A stretch of 64,000 nt of DNA from Pseudomonas sp. PD9R (GCF_019200975.1 NZ_JAHTMR010000009.1:62001-126000), one strand, 5' to 3'. Shown: positions 42,071 to 52,175, counted from the first letter of the stretch. Numbers and translations: made by a program. Notes: a model not told the origin generated them from the sequence alone.

Positions 42071-43030
42071 TCAAACAGCAGGAATGTCGTCGAGGTATTT
42101 TTCCGCGTCCAGTGCGGCCATGCAACCGGCCCCCGCGGATGTAACGGCCTGACGATAGACGTGGTCGGCCACGTCGCCTGCCGCAAACACGCCTTCGATG
42201 GCAGTCGCGGTGGCATCGCCTTCGCTACCACCCTTGACCAGCAGGTAGCCGTCACGCATTTCCAGCTGGCCGACGAACAGATCGGTATTGGGCTTGTGGC
42301 CGATGGCGATGAATACGCCAGCGAGGGGCAACTCCTGGGTGATGCCGGTATGGCTGTCGCGCAGGCGTGCGCCTGTCACGCCGCTGGCGTCGCCCAGCAC
42401 TTCATCCAGATTCTGGTTCCAGTGCAGGCGGATATTCCCGTTGGCGGCTTTCTCGAAGAGTTTGTCCTGCAGGATCTTCTCCGAACGTAACTTGTCGCGA
42501 CGATGAATCAGATGAACTTCCTTGGCGATGTTCGACAGGTACAACGCTTCTTCAACCGCTGTATTGCCGCCGCCGATCACCGCCACTACTTGATTGCGAT
42601 AGAAGAACCCGTCACAAGTCGCGCAAGCTGAAACGCCTTTGCCGGCAAAGGTCTCTTCCGAAGGCAGTCCGAGATATTGCGCGGAAGCTCCAGTGGCAAT
42701 AATCAGCGCATCACAGGTATAGGTGCCGCTGTCGCCGGTGAGTTCAAACGGGCGCTGTTGCAACTTGGCCGTGTGGATGTGGTCGTAGACGATCTCTGTG
42801 TCAAAGCGCTCGGCATGTTTTTGCATGCGTTCCATCAGGACTGGACCGGTAAGGCCTTCGACATCGCCTGGCCAGTTATCGACTTCCACGGTGGTGGTGA
42901 GCTGGCCACCTGCCTGTATGCCGGTAATGACAACGGGTTTGAGGTTGGCGCGGGCGGCATACACGGCTGCGCTGTAACCGGCGGGGCCGGAACCCAGAAT
43001 GATCAGGCGGTGATGCTTCGCTGCGCTCAT
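42071..43030 (-). CDS. trxB: thioredoxin reductase
   Basis: FAD- and NADPH-dependent reductase of thioredoxin, 319 residues. The FAD site GSGPAGYSAA is at about 13-22, the redox-active CATC at 136-139, and the NADPH site GGGNTAVEEAL follows. It is divergent from ftsK across a 296-bp region with no gene visible. Confidence 0.96.
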   Translation of the reverse strand: MSAAKHHRLIILGSGPAGYSAAVYAARANLKPVVITGIQAGGQLTTTVEVDNWPGDVEGLTGPVLMERMQKHAERFDTEIVYDHIHTAKLQQRPFELTGDSGTYTCDALIIATGASAQYLGLPSEETFAGKGVSACATCDGFFYRNQVVAVIGGGNTAVEEALYLSNIAKEVHLIHRRDKLRSEKILQDKLFEKAANGNIRLHWNQNLDEVLGDASGVTGARLRDSHTGITQELPLAGVFIAIGHKPNTDLFVGQLEMRDGYLLVKGGSEGDATATAIEGVFAAGDVADHVYRQAVTSAGAGCMAALDAEKYLDDIPAV

Positions 43031-43326
43031 AAAAACACCTCATAAGCCTTTGTCACAAAAGAGAATGCATGCTCAAATTGAGCTGCGCGTATTGTGCTGT
43101 TGGCTATGCTGCAACCCGAGGGCTGAAGCATGGCATCGGGTGAACAAATCCGTACAATGCCGGGTTGTTACAGAATATTCGTTGTACTGCGTGTTTATAA
43201 AAGCCGGAGTGCAGTGTTAAAAGTAGTCCCAGTTGCGCCTGTTAACTTTTTTACCTGCCTGGATTGGGCGGTTTTTTATAGTCATTCAACAGATGGACGC
43301 GCCCATGGCGCAGGAATAGAAGCGTT

Positions 43327-45738
43327 TTGAAGAAATCCACCGCAGCACCTAAACCAGCCGTCGTTCCGCTCTGGCGCCAGCATTTGCACTACCGACTCAA
43401 GGAAGGTGCACTGATCGCCATTGGTGCCTTGTGCCTGTTCCTGATGATGGCCTTGTTAACCTATGGCAAGGACGATCCGGGCTGGAGCCATAACAGCAAG
43501 ATCGACGACGTGCAGAACTTCGGTGGCCCCGCGGGCTCTTACAGCGCCGATATCCTGTTCATGGTGCTCGGCTACTTCGCCTATATCTTCCCGCTATTGC
43601 TGGCGATCAAGACTTACCAGATCTTCCGTCAACGCCACGAGCCGTGGCAGTGGAGCGGTTGGTTGTTTTCCTGGCGCCTGATCGGCCTGGTATTCCTGGT
43701 GCTGTCGGGTGCCGCGCTGGCCCATATCCATTTCCATGCCGCGACCGGTTTGCCGGCCGGCGCGGGTGGTGCGCTGGGTGAAAGCCTTGGTGATCTGGCA
43801 AAAAACGCGCTGAACATTCAAGGCAGCACGCTGCTGTTCATTGCGCTGTTCCTGTTCGGCCTGACAGTGTTTACCGACCTGTCGTGGTTCAAGGTGATGG
43901 ACCTCACCGGCAAAATTACCCTCGATCTGTTCGAACTGTTCCAGGGCGCAGCCAATCGCTGGTGGTCGGCCCGTACGGAACGCAAGCAACTGGTCGCCCA
44001 GCTGCGTGAAGTCGACGATCGCGTGCATGACGTGGTTGCGCCGACCGTCACCGACAAGCGCGAGCAAGCCAAGGTCAAGGAGCGCCTGATCGAGCGTGAG
44101 CAGGCCCTGAGCAAACACATGTCCGAGCGCGAGAAACAGGTGCCGCCGGTGATTGCGCCTGCGCCTCCCAAGCCAGCCGCGCCCAGCAAGCGCGTGGAAA
44201 AAGAGAAGCAGGCACCGCTGTTCGTCGACAGCGCCGTGGAAGGGACGCTGCCGCCGATCTCGATTCTTGATCCTGCGGAAAAGAAACAACTCAATTATTC
44301 GCCTGAATCGCTGGCTGCGGTTGGCCACTTGCTGGAAATCAAACTCAAGGAATTCGGCGTCGAAGTCACCGTGGATTCGATCCATCCGGGCCCGGTGATC
44401 ACCCGTTACGAAATCCAGCCAGCGGCCGGGGTCAAGGTCAGCCGTATCTCCAACCTCGCGAAAGACCTGGCGCGCTCCCTGGCCGTGACCAGTGTGCGGG
44501 TGGTGGAAGTGATTCCGGGCAAGACCACGGTCGGTATCGAGATTCCCAACGAAGACCGGCAGATCGTGCGCTTCTCCGAGGTGCTGTCGACCCCCGAGTA
44601 CGACAACTTCAAATCGCCTGTTACGTTAGCACTGGGCCATGACATTGGCGGCAAACCGGTGATCACCGACCTGGCGAAAATGCCTCACCTGCTGGTGGCC
44701 GGTACGACCGGTTCCGGTAAGTCGGTGGGCGTGAACGCGATGATCCTGTCGATCCTGTTCAAGTCCGGCCCGGAAGACGCCAAGCTGATCATGATCGACC
44801 CGAAAATGCTTGAGCTGTCGATCTACGAAGGCATTCCGCACCTGCTGTGCCCGGTGGTCACCGACATGAAGGACGCGGCCAACGCCCTGCGCTGGAGCGT
44901 TGCCGAGATGGAGCGGCGCTACAAGCTGATGGCAAAGATGGGCGTACGAAACCTGTCGGGCTTCAACGCCAAGGTCAAGGAAGCCCAGGACGCCGGCGAG
45001 CCGTTGAGCGATCCGCTGTACAAACGCGAGAGCATCCACGACGAAGCGCCGCTGTTGCAAAAGCTGCCGACCATTGTTGTGGTCGTCGACGAATTCGCCG
45101 ACATGATGATGATCGTCGGCAAGAAGGTGGAAGAGCTGATCGCCCGTATCGCCCAGAAAGCCCGTGCCGCCGGCATTCACTTGATCCTCGCGACCCAGCG
45201 TCCGTCGGTGGACGTGATCACCGGCCTGATCAAGGCCAACATTCCGACCCGTATGGCGTTCCAGGTATCGAGCAAGATCGACTCCCGGACCATCATCGAC
45301 CAGGGCGGCGCCGAACAATTGCTGGGCCACGGTGACATGCTGTACATGCCGCCGGGCACCAGCCTGCCGATCCGTGTTCACGGCGCGTTCGTTTCCGATG
45401 AAGAGGTTCACCGGGTTGTAGAAGCCTGGAAACTGCGCGGTGCGCCGGAATATAACGACGACATTCTCAACGGTGTCGAAGAGGCCGGCAGCGGCTTCGA
45501 AAGCAGCAGCGGTGGCGGCGATGGTGATGATCCTGAAACCGACGCGTTGTACGACGAAGCGGTGCAGTTCGTTCTGGAAAGCCGTCGCGCATCCATTTCT
45601 GCGGTTCAGCGCAAGCTTAAGATTGGCTACAACCGCGCTGCGCGCATGATCGAAGCCATGGAAATGGCCGGGGTCGTGACGTCCATGAACACCAACGGTT
45701 CGCGTGAAGTCCTGGCTCCCGGCCCGGTGCGCGACTGA
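43327..45738 (+). CDS. ftsK: DNA translocase FtsK
   Basis: Septum-anchored motor that moves chromosome termini and activates XerCD at dif. The protein has 803 residues: four N-terminal membrane segments (within residues ~20-190), a charged and proline-rich linker, a RecA-like motor with Walker A GTTGSGKS, and a C-terminal winged-helix gamma domain that reads KOPS sites (ending around IEAMEMAGVVTSMNTNGSR). Translation appears to begin at TTG 43327 (MKKSTAAPKP); no in-frame ATG is better placed. Confidence 0.95.
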   Translation: MKKSTAAPKPAVVPLWRQHLHYRLKEGALIAIGALCLFLMMALLTYGKDDPGWSHNSKIDDVQNFGGPAGSYSADILFMVLGYFAYIFPLLLAIKTYQIFRQRHEPWQWSGWLFSWRLIGLVFLVLSGAALAHIHFHAATGLPAGAGGALGESLGDLAKNALNIQGSTLLFIALFLFGLTVFTDLSWFKVMDLTGKITLDLFELFQGAANRWWSARTERKQLVAQLREVDDRVHDVVAPTVTDKREQAKVKERLIEREQALSKHMSEREKQVPPVIAPAPPKPAAPSKRVEKEKQAPLFVDSAVEGTLPPISILDPAEKKQLNYSPESLAAVGHLLEIKLKEFGVEVTVDSIHPGPVITRYEIQPAAGVKVSRISNLAKDLARSLAVTSVRVVEVIPGKTTVGIEIPNEDRQIVRFSEVLSTPEYDNFKSPVTLALGHDIGGKPVITDLAKMPHLLVAGTTGSGKSVGVNAMILSILFKSGPEDAKLIMIDPKMLELSIYEGIPHLLCPVVTDMKDAANALRWSVAEMERRYKLMAKMGVRNLSGFNAKVKEAQDAGEPLSDPLYKRESIHDEAPLLQKLPTIVVVVDEFADMMMIVGKKVEELIARIAQKARAAGIHLILATQRPSVDVITGLIKANIPTRMAFQVSSKIDSRTIIDQGGAEQLLGHGDMLYMPPGTSLPIRVHGAFVSDEEVHRVVEAWKLRGAPEYNDDILNGVEEAGSGFESSSGGGDGDDPETDALYDEAVQFVLESRRASISAVQRKLKIGYNRAARMIEAMEMAGVVTSMNTNGSREVLAPGPVRD

Positions 45739-45804
45739 TCTGATTTTGAAAGGGCGGCGTCTTGAGGCGCCGCCTGTACTCCCACGAATGTTATGAGGAC
45801 TCCC

Positions 45805-46428
45805 ATGCGTCTTATCCGCATGCTGTTGCTGCCGGTACTGGCTTTGACCACGCTCTCGGCCCACGCCGATGACAAGGACGTGGCGCGTCTGACTCAATTG
45901 TTGGAAAAGTCCCAGACCCTGACCGCGCGCTTCTCTCAGCTGACGCTGGATGGCAGCGGCACCCAATTGCAGGAAACTGCCGGCGAAATGTCCCTGCAGC
46001 GTCCTGGCCTGTTCTACTGGCACACCAACGCGCCGGCCGAGCAGACCATGGTTTCCGACGGCAAGAAAGTCACCCTGTGGGACCCTGACCTGGAACAGGC
46101 CACCATCAAGAACCTCGACCAGCGCCTGACCCAGACGCCAGCCTTGCTGCTGTCCGGTGATGTATCCAAGATTAGCCAGAGCTTCGACATCAGTGCCAAG
46201 GAAGCCGGAGGCGTGATCGACTTCACCTTGAAGCCGAAAACCAAAGACACCCTGTTCGACAGCCTGCGCCTGTCCTTCCGCAATGGCCTGGTCAATGACA
46301 TGCAACTGATCGACAGCGTCGGCCAGCGCACCAACATCCTGTTCACCGGCGTGAAGGCCAACGAGCCGATCCCGGCGTCCAAGTTCAAGTTCGACATCCC
46401 TAAAGGGGCGGACGTGATCCAGGAATAA
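45805..46428 (+). CDS. lolA: outer-membrane lipoprotein carrier protein LolA
   Basis: Periplasmic chaperone that takes lipoproteins from LolCDE to LolB. It has 207 residues including a signal peptide (MRLIRMLLLPVLALTTLSAHA, cleaved before DD). The concave-barrel segments QRPGLFYWHTNAP and FDIPKGADVI are typical. ATG 45805 is preceded by GAGGA; the ATG four codons upstream lacks spacing. It lies downstream of ftsK as in E. coli. Confidence 0.94.
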   Translation: MRLIRMLLLPVLALTTLSAHADDKDVARLTQLLEKSQTLTARFSQLTLDGSGTQLQETAGEMSLQRPGLFYWHTNAPAEQTMVSDGKKVTLWDPDLEQATIKNLDQRLTQTPALLLSGDVSKISQSFDISAKEAGGVIDFTLKPKTKDTLFDSLRLSFRNGLVNDMQLIDSVGQRTNILFTGVKANEPIPASKFKFDIPKGADVIQE

Positions 46429-46442
46429 CCCGCAGGACCTTT

Positions 46443-46540
46443 GTAGGAGCGAGCTTGCTCGCGATGGTCGTCAACGATAACGCTGTAAACCTGACACCCC
46501 GCAGCGTACTTGGGTTTATCGCGAGCAAGCTCGCTCCTAC
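46443..46540. repeat. REP doublet, GTAGGAGCGAGCTTGCTCGCGA family
   Basis: GTAGGAGCGAGCTTGCTCGC and a perfect inverse GCGAGCAAGCTCGCTCCTAC bracket about 58 bases between lolA and rarA. The flanking ends and inner GATGGTCGTCAA match the doublet at 40135, so the whole unit, not only the arms, is shared. Confidence 0.9.
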
Positions 46541-46582
46541 AGTGACCGGCATCAGGACCCAAGTGAGGTTTCATAAGCAGTG

Positions 46583-47905
46583 ATGGACCTGTTTCGCAGT
46601 GCCCCGATCTCTCAACCATTGGCCGCTCGTTTGCGCGCGGCCAATCTGGACGAGTACGTCGGTCAGGAACACCTGCTCGCTCGCGGCAAACCATTGCGCG
46701 AAGCCCTGGAGCAGGGTGCCTTGCATTCGATGATTTTCTGGGGCCCGCCGGGCGTAGGCAAGACCACGCTGGCGCGGCTGCTGGCGGAAGTCTCGGATGC
46801 GCACTTCGAAACAGTGTCGGCGGTGCTCGCCGGTGTGAAGGAAATTCGTCAGGCGGTTGAAATCGCCAAACAGCAGGCCGCGCAGTACGGCCGGCGCACG
46901 ATTCTGTTTGTCGATGAAGTGCACCGTTTCAACAAGTCTCAGCAGGATGCGTTCCTGCCGTACGTTGAAGACGGCACACTGATTTTCATCGGCGCGACCA
47001 CGGAAAACCCTTCATTCGAACTCAATAACGCCTTGTTGTCTCGGGCCCGCGTCTACGTGCTCAAAAGCCTCGACGAAGCGGCACTGCGCAAGCTGGTGCA
47101 GCGCGCGCTCACCGAAGAACGTGGCCTGGGCAAACGCCAGCTGACCCTCAGCGATGAAGGCTTCCAGATGTTGCTGTCGGCCGCCGACGGCGATGGCCGG
47201 CGCCTGCTCAACCTGCTGGAAAACGCCTCGGACCTGGCCGAAGACAACAGCGAGATCGGCGTCGATCTGCTGCAAAGCCTGCTCGGCGATACCCGTCGGC
47301 GTTTCGACAAGGGCGGCGAAGCGTTCTACGACCAGATTTCCGCGCTGCACAAATCGGTGCGCGGCTCCAACCCCGACGGCGCGCTGTACTGGTTCGCGCG
47401 AATGATCGACGGCGGTTGCGATCCGCTGTATCTGGCCCGGCGCGTGGTGCGCATGGCCAGCGAAGACATTGGCAACGCTGACCCGCGCGCGCTAAGCCTG
47501 TGCCTGGCAGCGTGGGAAGTCCAGGAGCGCCTCGGTAGCCCCGAAGGCGAATTGGCAGTGGCTCAGGCCATTACTTATCTGGCTTGCGCGCCGAAAAGCA
47601 ACGCGGTGTACATGGGCTTCAAGGCTGCGCTGCGCAGTGCCTCCGAACACGGTTCGCTGGAAGTGCCGCTGCACCTGCGCAATGCGCCGACCAAGCTGAT
47701 GAAGCAATTGGGTTACGGCGATGAATACCGTTATGCCCACGATGAGCCGGACGCCTATGCCGCCGGCGAAGACTACTTCCCCGAAGAACTCGACCCGATC
47801 CCGTTCTATCAGCCAGTGCCCCGTGGCCTGGAATTGAAGATCGGCGAGAAGCTCAATCATCTTGCTCAACTTGACCGTCTCAGTCCCCGGCAGCGGAGAA
47901 AATAG
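46583..47905 (+). CDS. rarA: replication-associated recombination protein RarA (MgsA)
   Basis: AAA+ clamp-loader-like ATPase acting at stalled forks, 440 residues. Walker A GPPGVGKTT, Walker B ILFVDEVHRFNKSQQD and sensor ATTENPSFELN are present, with the C-terminal tetramerisation domain around YEDFPEEL-like sequence (DYFPEELDPIPFYQPV). ATG 46583 was chosen over the adjacent GTG. Gene order lolA-rarA-serS is conserved in E. coli. Confidence 0.95.
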   Translation: MDLFRSAPISQPLAARLRAANLDEYVGQEHLLARGKPLREALEQGALHSMIFWGPPGVGKTTLARLLAEVSDAHFETVSAVLAGVKEIRQAVEIAKQQAAQYGRRTILFVDEVHRFNKSQQDAFLPYVEDGTLIFIGATTENPSFELNNALLSRARVYVLKSLDEAALRKLVQRALTEERGLGKRQLTLSDEGFQMLLSAADGDGRRLLNLLENASDLAEDNSEIGVDLLQSLLGDTRRRFDKGGEAFYDQISALHKSVRGSNPDGALYWFARMIDGGCDPLYLARRVVRMASEDIGNADPRALSLCLAAWEVQERLGSPEGELAVAQAITYLACAPKSNAVYMGFKAALRSASEHGSLEVPLHLRNAPTKLMKQLGYGDEYRYAHDEPDAYAAGEDYFPEELDPIPFYQPVPRGLELKIGEKLNHLAQLDRLSPRQRRK

Positions 47906-48279
47906 TGCTTTCATTGATCGTTGCGGTTTCCGTCGGCGGCATTGCCGGCACGCTGTTGCGTTTCGCCACGGGGAATTGGGTCAACGCTAATTGGCCGCGG
48001 CACTTCTATACCGCGACGCTGGCCGTTAATATCGTCGGCTGTTTGCTGATCGGCGTTCTATACGGTCTGTTTTTGATACGCCCGGAGGTGCCGTTCGAGG
48101 TGCGCGCCGGTTTGATCGTCGGCTTCCTCGGAGGGCTGACGACTTTTTCATCCTTTTCACTGGATACGGTGCGCCTGCTGGAAAGCGGGCAGGTGCCACT
48201 GGCCCTGGGCTATGCTGCCATCAGCGTATTCGGCGGGCTGCTCGCCACCTGGGCTGGCCTGTCCTTGACCAAACTTTGA
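47905..48279 (+). CDS. crcB: fluoride exporter CrcB
   Basis: A 124-residue inner-membrane protein of the Fluc/CrcB fluoride channel family with four hydrophobic helices. The conserved GGIAGTLLRF and GFLGGLTTFSSFS (with the phenylalanine-box region) are intact. Translation starts at GTG 47905, overlapping the rarA stop by one base. No fluoride riboswitch is possible at this junction because the genes overlap. Confidence 0.94.
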   Translation: MLSLIVAVSVGGIAGTLLRFATGNWVNANWPRHFYTATLAVNIVGCLLIGVLYGLFLIRPEVPFEVRAGLIVGFLGGLTTFSSFSLDTVRLLESGQVPLALGYAAISVFGGLLATWAGLSLTKL

Positions 48280-48294
48280 TAACGAGAGACCGAC

Positions 48295-49575
48295 ATGCTC
48301 GATTCCAAACTGTTACGTAGCAACCTTCAGGACGTAGCGGACCGCCTGGCATCCCGTGGCTTTGCCCTGGATACCGCGCGCATCGAAGCGCTGGAAGAAC
48401 AGCGCAAGACCGTCCAGACCCGCACCGAAGCACTGCAGGCTGAACGTAATGCGCGCTCCAAATCCATCGGTCAGGCCAAGCAGCGCGGCGAAGACATTGC
48501 GCCGTTGATGGCGGACGTCGAGCGCATGGCGGGCGAGTTGAGCGCCGGTAAAGTCGAACTGGACGCAATCCAGACCGAACTGGACTCGATCGTGCTCGGC
48601 ATCCCCAATCTGCCGCACGAATCCGTGCCGGTCGGCAAAGACGAAGAAAACAACGTCGAAGTGCGCCGCTGGGGCACCCCGACCGCGTTCGATTACCCGG
48701 TTCAGGATCACGTCGCCCTGGGCGAGAAGTTCGGCTGGCTGGACTTCGAAACCGCCGCCAAGCTGTCCGGTGCCCGTTTCGCCTTGTTACGCGGCCCGAT
48801 CGCCCGTATGCATCGCGCCCTGGCGCAGTTCATGATCAACCTGCACGTCACTGAGCACGGCTACGAAGAGGCTTACACGCCTTATCTGGTTCAAGCTCCG
48901 GCACTGCAAGGCACCGGCCAACTGCCGAAGTTCGAAGAAGACCTGTTCAAGATCGCTCGCGAAGGCGAAGCCGATCTGTACCTGATTCCAACCGCCGAAG
49001 TGTCGCTGACCAATATCGTTGCCGGCGAAATCGTCGATTCGAAATTGCTGCCGATCAAATTCGTTGCCCACACTCCGTGCTTCCGCAGTGAAGCCGGTGC
49101 GTCGGGTCGTGACACCCGCGGCATGATCCGTCAGCACCAGTTCGACAAAGTCGAGATGGTGCAGATCGTTGAGCCGTCGACCTCGATGGAAGCGCTGGAA
49201 GGCCTGACCGCCAACGCCGAAAAAGTCCTGCAATTGCTGGAACTGCCTTACCGCACCATCGCGCTGTGCACCGGCGACATGGGTTTCAGTGCGGTCAAGA
49301 CTTACGATCTGGAAGTGTGGATTCCGAGCCAGGACAAATACCGCGAAATCTCCTCGTGCTCCAACTGTGGCGATTTCCAGGCCCGTCGCATGCAAGCGCG
49401 TTTCCGCAACCCGGAAACCGGCAAGCCTGAACTGGTGCACACCCTGAACGGCTCCGGCCTGGCGGTCGGTCGTACGCTGGTGGCGGTACTGGAAAACTAC
49501 CAGCAGGCTGACGGTTCGATCCGCGTGCCTGAAGTACTGAAGCCATACATGGGTGGCCTTGAGGTCATCGGCTAA
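48295..49575 (+). CDS. serS: seryl-tRNA synthetase
   Basis: Class II aminoacyl-tRNA synthetase, 426 residues. The N-terminal antiparallel coiled-coil arm (about residues 27-105) that binds tRNA-Ser is followed by the catalytic core with motif 2 CFRSEAGASGRDTRGMIRQH and motif 3 GSGLAVGRTLVA. It lies 15 bp after crcB and directly abuts cysG. Confidence 0.97.
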   Translation: MLDSKLLRSNLQDVADRLASRGFALDTARIEALEEQRKTVQTRTEALQAERNARSKSIGQAKQRGEDIAPLMADVERMAGELSAGKVELDAIQTELDSIVLGIPNLPHESVPVGKDEENNVEVRRWGTPTAFDYPVQDHVALGEKFGWLDFETAAKLSGARFALLRGPIARMHRALAQFMINLHVTEHGYEEAYTPYLVQAPALQGTGQLPKFEEDLFKIAREGEADLYLIPTAEVSLTNIVAGEIVDSKLLPIKFVAHTPCFRSEAGASGRDTRGMIRQHQFDKVEMVQIVEPSTSMEALEGLTANAEKVLQLLELPYRTIALCTGDMGFSAVKTYDLEVWIPSQDKYREISSCSNCGDFQARRMQARFRNPETGKPELVHTLNGSGLAVGRTLVAVLENYQQADGSIRVPEVLKPYMGGLEVIG

Positions 49576-50970
49576 ATGAAATATCTGCCGCTGTTCCATA
49601 ACCTTCGCGGCAGTCGTGTGTTGGTCGTCGGCGGAGGGGAAATTGCCTTGCGCAAATCCCGCCTGCTGGCCGATGCCGGTGCGCTGCTGCGGGTGGTTGC
49701 ACCTGAAATCGAACAGCAATTGCGCGAACTGGTTGCCGCCAGCGATGGCGAGTGCGTGTTGCGCGGTTACGTCGAGGCGGATCTGGAGGGTTGCGGGCTG
49801 ATCATTGCCGCCACCGATGACGAGTCGCTGAACGCGCAAGTCTCCGCCGACGCCCATCGGCGTTGCGTGCCGGTCAACGTGGTGGATGCGCCAGCCTTGT
49901 GCAGCGTGATCTTCCCGGCGATCGTTGACCGTTCGCCGCTGATCATTGCTGTGTCCAGCGGCGGCGATGCGCCGGTGCTGGCCCGCTTGATCCGCGCCAA
50001 GATCGAAACCTGGATTCCTTCTACTTACGGTCAACTCGCCGGTTTGGCCGCGCGCTTCCGTAACCAGGTCAAAGGCCTGTTTCCGGATGTGCAACAGCGT
50101 CGGGCCTTCTGGGAAGACGTGTTCCAGGGCCCGATTGCAGACCGGCAATTGGCTGGGCAGGGCGCTGAAGCCGAACGTTTGCTTCAAGCGAAAGTCGATG
50201 GTGAAGCGCCAGTGGCGACGGGTGAGGTTTACTTGGTGGGCGCGGGTCCTGGTGATCCCGACCTGCTGACTTTCCGCGCCTTGCGCTTGATGCAGCAAGC
50301 CGATGTGGTGCTGTACGACCGCTTGGTGGCACCGGCAATTCTGGAGCTGTGTCGTCGTGATGCCGAGCGGGTTTATGTGGGCAAGCGTCGCGCCGATCAC
50401 GCCGTGCCGCAGGATCAGATCAACCAGCAATTGGTAGACCTGGCCAAGCAAGGCAAGCGTGTGGTGCGGTTGAAGGGCGGCGATCCGTTCATCTTCGGCC
50501 GTGGCGGTGAAGAGATCGAAGAGCTGGCGGCCCATGGCATCCCGTTCCAGGTTGTGCCGGGTATCACGGCAGCCAGCGGTTGCGCGGCGTACGCCGGTAT
50601 TCCGCTGACCCATCGCGATTACGCGCAGTCAGTGCGGTTTGTCACGGGGCATCTGAAGGACGGTTCCACCGATCTGCCGTGGGCGGACCTGGTCGCGCCG
50701 GCGCAAACCCTGGTGTTCTACATGGGGTTGGTGGGCTTGCCGATCATTTGCGAACAGTTGATCAAGCACGGTCGCGGCGCCGATACACCGGCGGCATTGA
50801 TCCAGCAGGGCACCACGGTCAATCAGCGGGTGTTTACCGGCACGTTGGCCGATTTGCCACGACTGGTGGCGGAGCATGAAGTGCATGCGCCGACATTGGT
50901 GATCGTGGGTGAAGTGGTGCAACTGCGCGAGAAACTGGCGTGGTTTGAAGGGGCTCAATCACAGGTCTGA
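49576..50970 (+). CDS. cysG: siroheme synthase (multifunctional CysG)
   Basis: Converts uroporphyrinogen III to siroheme, the cofactor of sulfite and nitrite reductases. The 464-residue protein has an N-terminal NAD-dependent dehydrogenase/ferrochelatase domain (VVGGGEIALRKSRLL near 16-30) and a C-terminal SAM-dependent uroporphyrinogen methyltransferase (VYLVGAGPGDPDLLT, then VVRLKGGDPFIFGRGGEE). It starts immediately after the serS stop codon, so the two are probably co-transcribed. Confidence 0.96.
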   Translation: MKYLPLFHNLRGSRVLVVGGGEIALRKSRLLADAGALLRVVAPEIEQQLRELVAASDGECVLRGYVEADLEGCGLIIAATDDESLNAQVSADAHRRCVPVNVVDAPALCSVIFPAIVDRSPLIIAVSSGGDAPVLARLIRAKIETWIPSTYGQLAGLAARFRNQVKGLFPDVQQRRAFWEDVFQGPIADRQLAGQGAEAERLLQAKVDGEAPVATGEVYLVGAGPGDPDLLTFRALRLMQQADVVLYDRLVAPAILELCRRDAERVYVGKRRADHAVPQDQINQQLVDLAKQGKRVVRLKGGDPFIFGRGGEEIEELAAHGIPFQVVPGITAASGCAAYAGIPLTHRDYAQSVRFVTGHLKDGSTDLPWADLVAPAQTLVFYMGLVGLPIICEQLIKHGRGADTPAALIQQGTTVNQRVFTGTLADLPRLVAEHEVHAPTLVIVGEVVQLREKLAWFEGAQSQV

Positions 50971-50996
50971 TTTCAGATCTGTGTTGTCTGTTGGAA

Positions 50997-51074
50997 AAAG
51001 ATCGCAGCCTTCGGCAGCTCCTACAGGATTATGCAATCCCCTGTAGGAGCTGCCGAAGGCTGCGATCTTTTGAT
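50997..51074. repeat. REP doublet, GTAGGAGCTGCCG family (GTAGGAG ends inside)
   Basis: AAAGATCGCAGCC...CTCCTAC, a short spacer, then GTAGGAGCTGCCGAAGG...GATCTTTTGAT. It sits between the convergent cysG and glutathionyl-hydroquinone reductase genes and is the only stem-loop structure there, so it may also act at the transcript ends. Confidence 0.9.
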
Positions 51075-51083
51075 TTTGAGCTT

Positions 51084-52085
51084 TTAAATCCGCCGCCAAA
51101 CCCCTTTCCCATTCAACCGTGCCCGATCATGGGCCGCATCGAAATCCTGCGCCGGGCCTTTAGGCACAATCCCCGTCGGATTGATGGTCTTGTGGCTGCC
51201 GTAGTAGTGATTCTTGATGTGTTCGAAATCCACCGTCTCGGCTACACCCGGCCACTGATAAACCTCCCGCAGCCAGTTCGACAGATTCGGATAGTCGGCA
51301 ATCCGACGCAGGTTGCACTTGAAGTGGCCGTAATACACCGCGTCAAAGCGAATCAGCGTGGTGAACAGGCGGATGTCCGCTTCGGTCAGGTATTCGCCCG
51401 CCAGATAACGATTGGCACCGAGCAGCTGCTCCAGGTGATCCAGTTCGGCAAACAACTCATCGAACGCCTCTTCGTAGGCCTGCTGCGAGGTAGCAAAGCC
51501 GGCGCGGTACACGCCGTTGTTCACTGCCGGATAAATCCGTTCGTTCAGCGCATCGATCTCACTGCGCAGCGGCGCCGGATAGAAGTCCAGATCATTACCG
51601 GTCAGATCATCGAAGGCGCTGTTGAACATGCGGATGATTTCCGCCGATTCATTACTGACGATACGCTTCTGCTGTTTATCCCAGAGCACCGGGACGGTGA
51701 CGCGGCCGGTGTAATCGGCGGTGTCGGCGGTATAGCGCTGGTGCATGAAGTCGAAGTGATCGAGCTTGTCGCCGGTCGAGCCAAGGGACTTGTCGAAGGT
51801 CCAGCCGTTTTCCAGCATCAACCAACTGACCACCGATACGTCGATCAGGCTTTCGAGGCCTTTGAGTTTGCGCAAGATCAGCGTGCGGTGCGCCCACGGA
51901 CAAGCGAGGGACACATAGAGATGATAGCGGCCGGCGTCGGCAGCAAACCCGCCGACACCGCTCGGGCCGGGCTGGCCATCAGCGGTCACCCAGTTACGGC
52001 GCTGCGCCTGTTCACGCTGGAACGCGCCGTCCTTGCTGCTTTCGTACCATTTGTCCTGCCAGCGGCCTTCGACTAACAAACCCAT
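51084..52085 (-). CDS. glutathionyl-hydroquinone reductase (YqjG/Xi-class GST)
   Basis: Reduces glutathionyl-hydroquinones to hydroquinones using glutathione. It has 333 residues, with the thioredoxin-fold active site LACPWAHR (C62) and a helical C-terminal domain; KNHYYGSHKTINPTGIVPKG is characteristic. ATG 52085 is chosen because GAGGAG lies 8 bases upstream; a TTG two codons earlier is too close to it. Confidence 0.92.
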   Translation of the reverse strand: MGLLVEGRWQDKWYESSKDGAFQREQAQRRNWVTADGQPGPSGVGGFAADAGRYHLYVSLACPWAHRTLILRKLKGLESLIDVSVVSWLMLENGWTFDKSLGSTGDKLDHFDFMHQRYTADTADYTGRVTVPVLWDKQQKRIVSNESAEIIRMFNSAFDDLTGNDLDFYPAPLRSEIDALNERIYPAVNNGVYRAGFATSQQAYEEAFDELFAELDHLEQLLGANRYLAGEYLTEADIRLFTTLIRFDAVYYGHFKCNLRRIADYPNLSNWLREVYQWPGVAETVDFEHIKNHYYGSHKTINPTGIVPKGPAQDFDAAHDRARLNGKGVWRRI

Positions 52086-52175
52086 GTTCAAGACTCCTCA
52101 ACCAATATTCGTTGGAGCTGAGTCTATGCCCATGAGTTCGAACAAAAAGCGCAAAGGTTGGGCAGTTATGATCGG

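Noticed and set aside
39989..43326. tRNA gene in the clpA-ftsK stretch
   Set aside because: I looked for a cloverleaf with a TTC loop and found none; the gaps hold REP sequences and terminators.
45753..45775. GC-rich hairpin after ftsK as a terminator
   Set aside because: GGCGGCG / CGCCGCC is not followed by a T-run, and lolA is probably transcribed with ftsK.
47881..47925. Fluoride riboswitch before crcB
   Set aside because: crcB overlaps the rarA stop codon, leaving no leader for a riboswitch.
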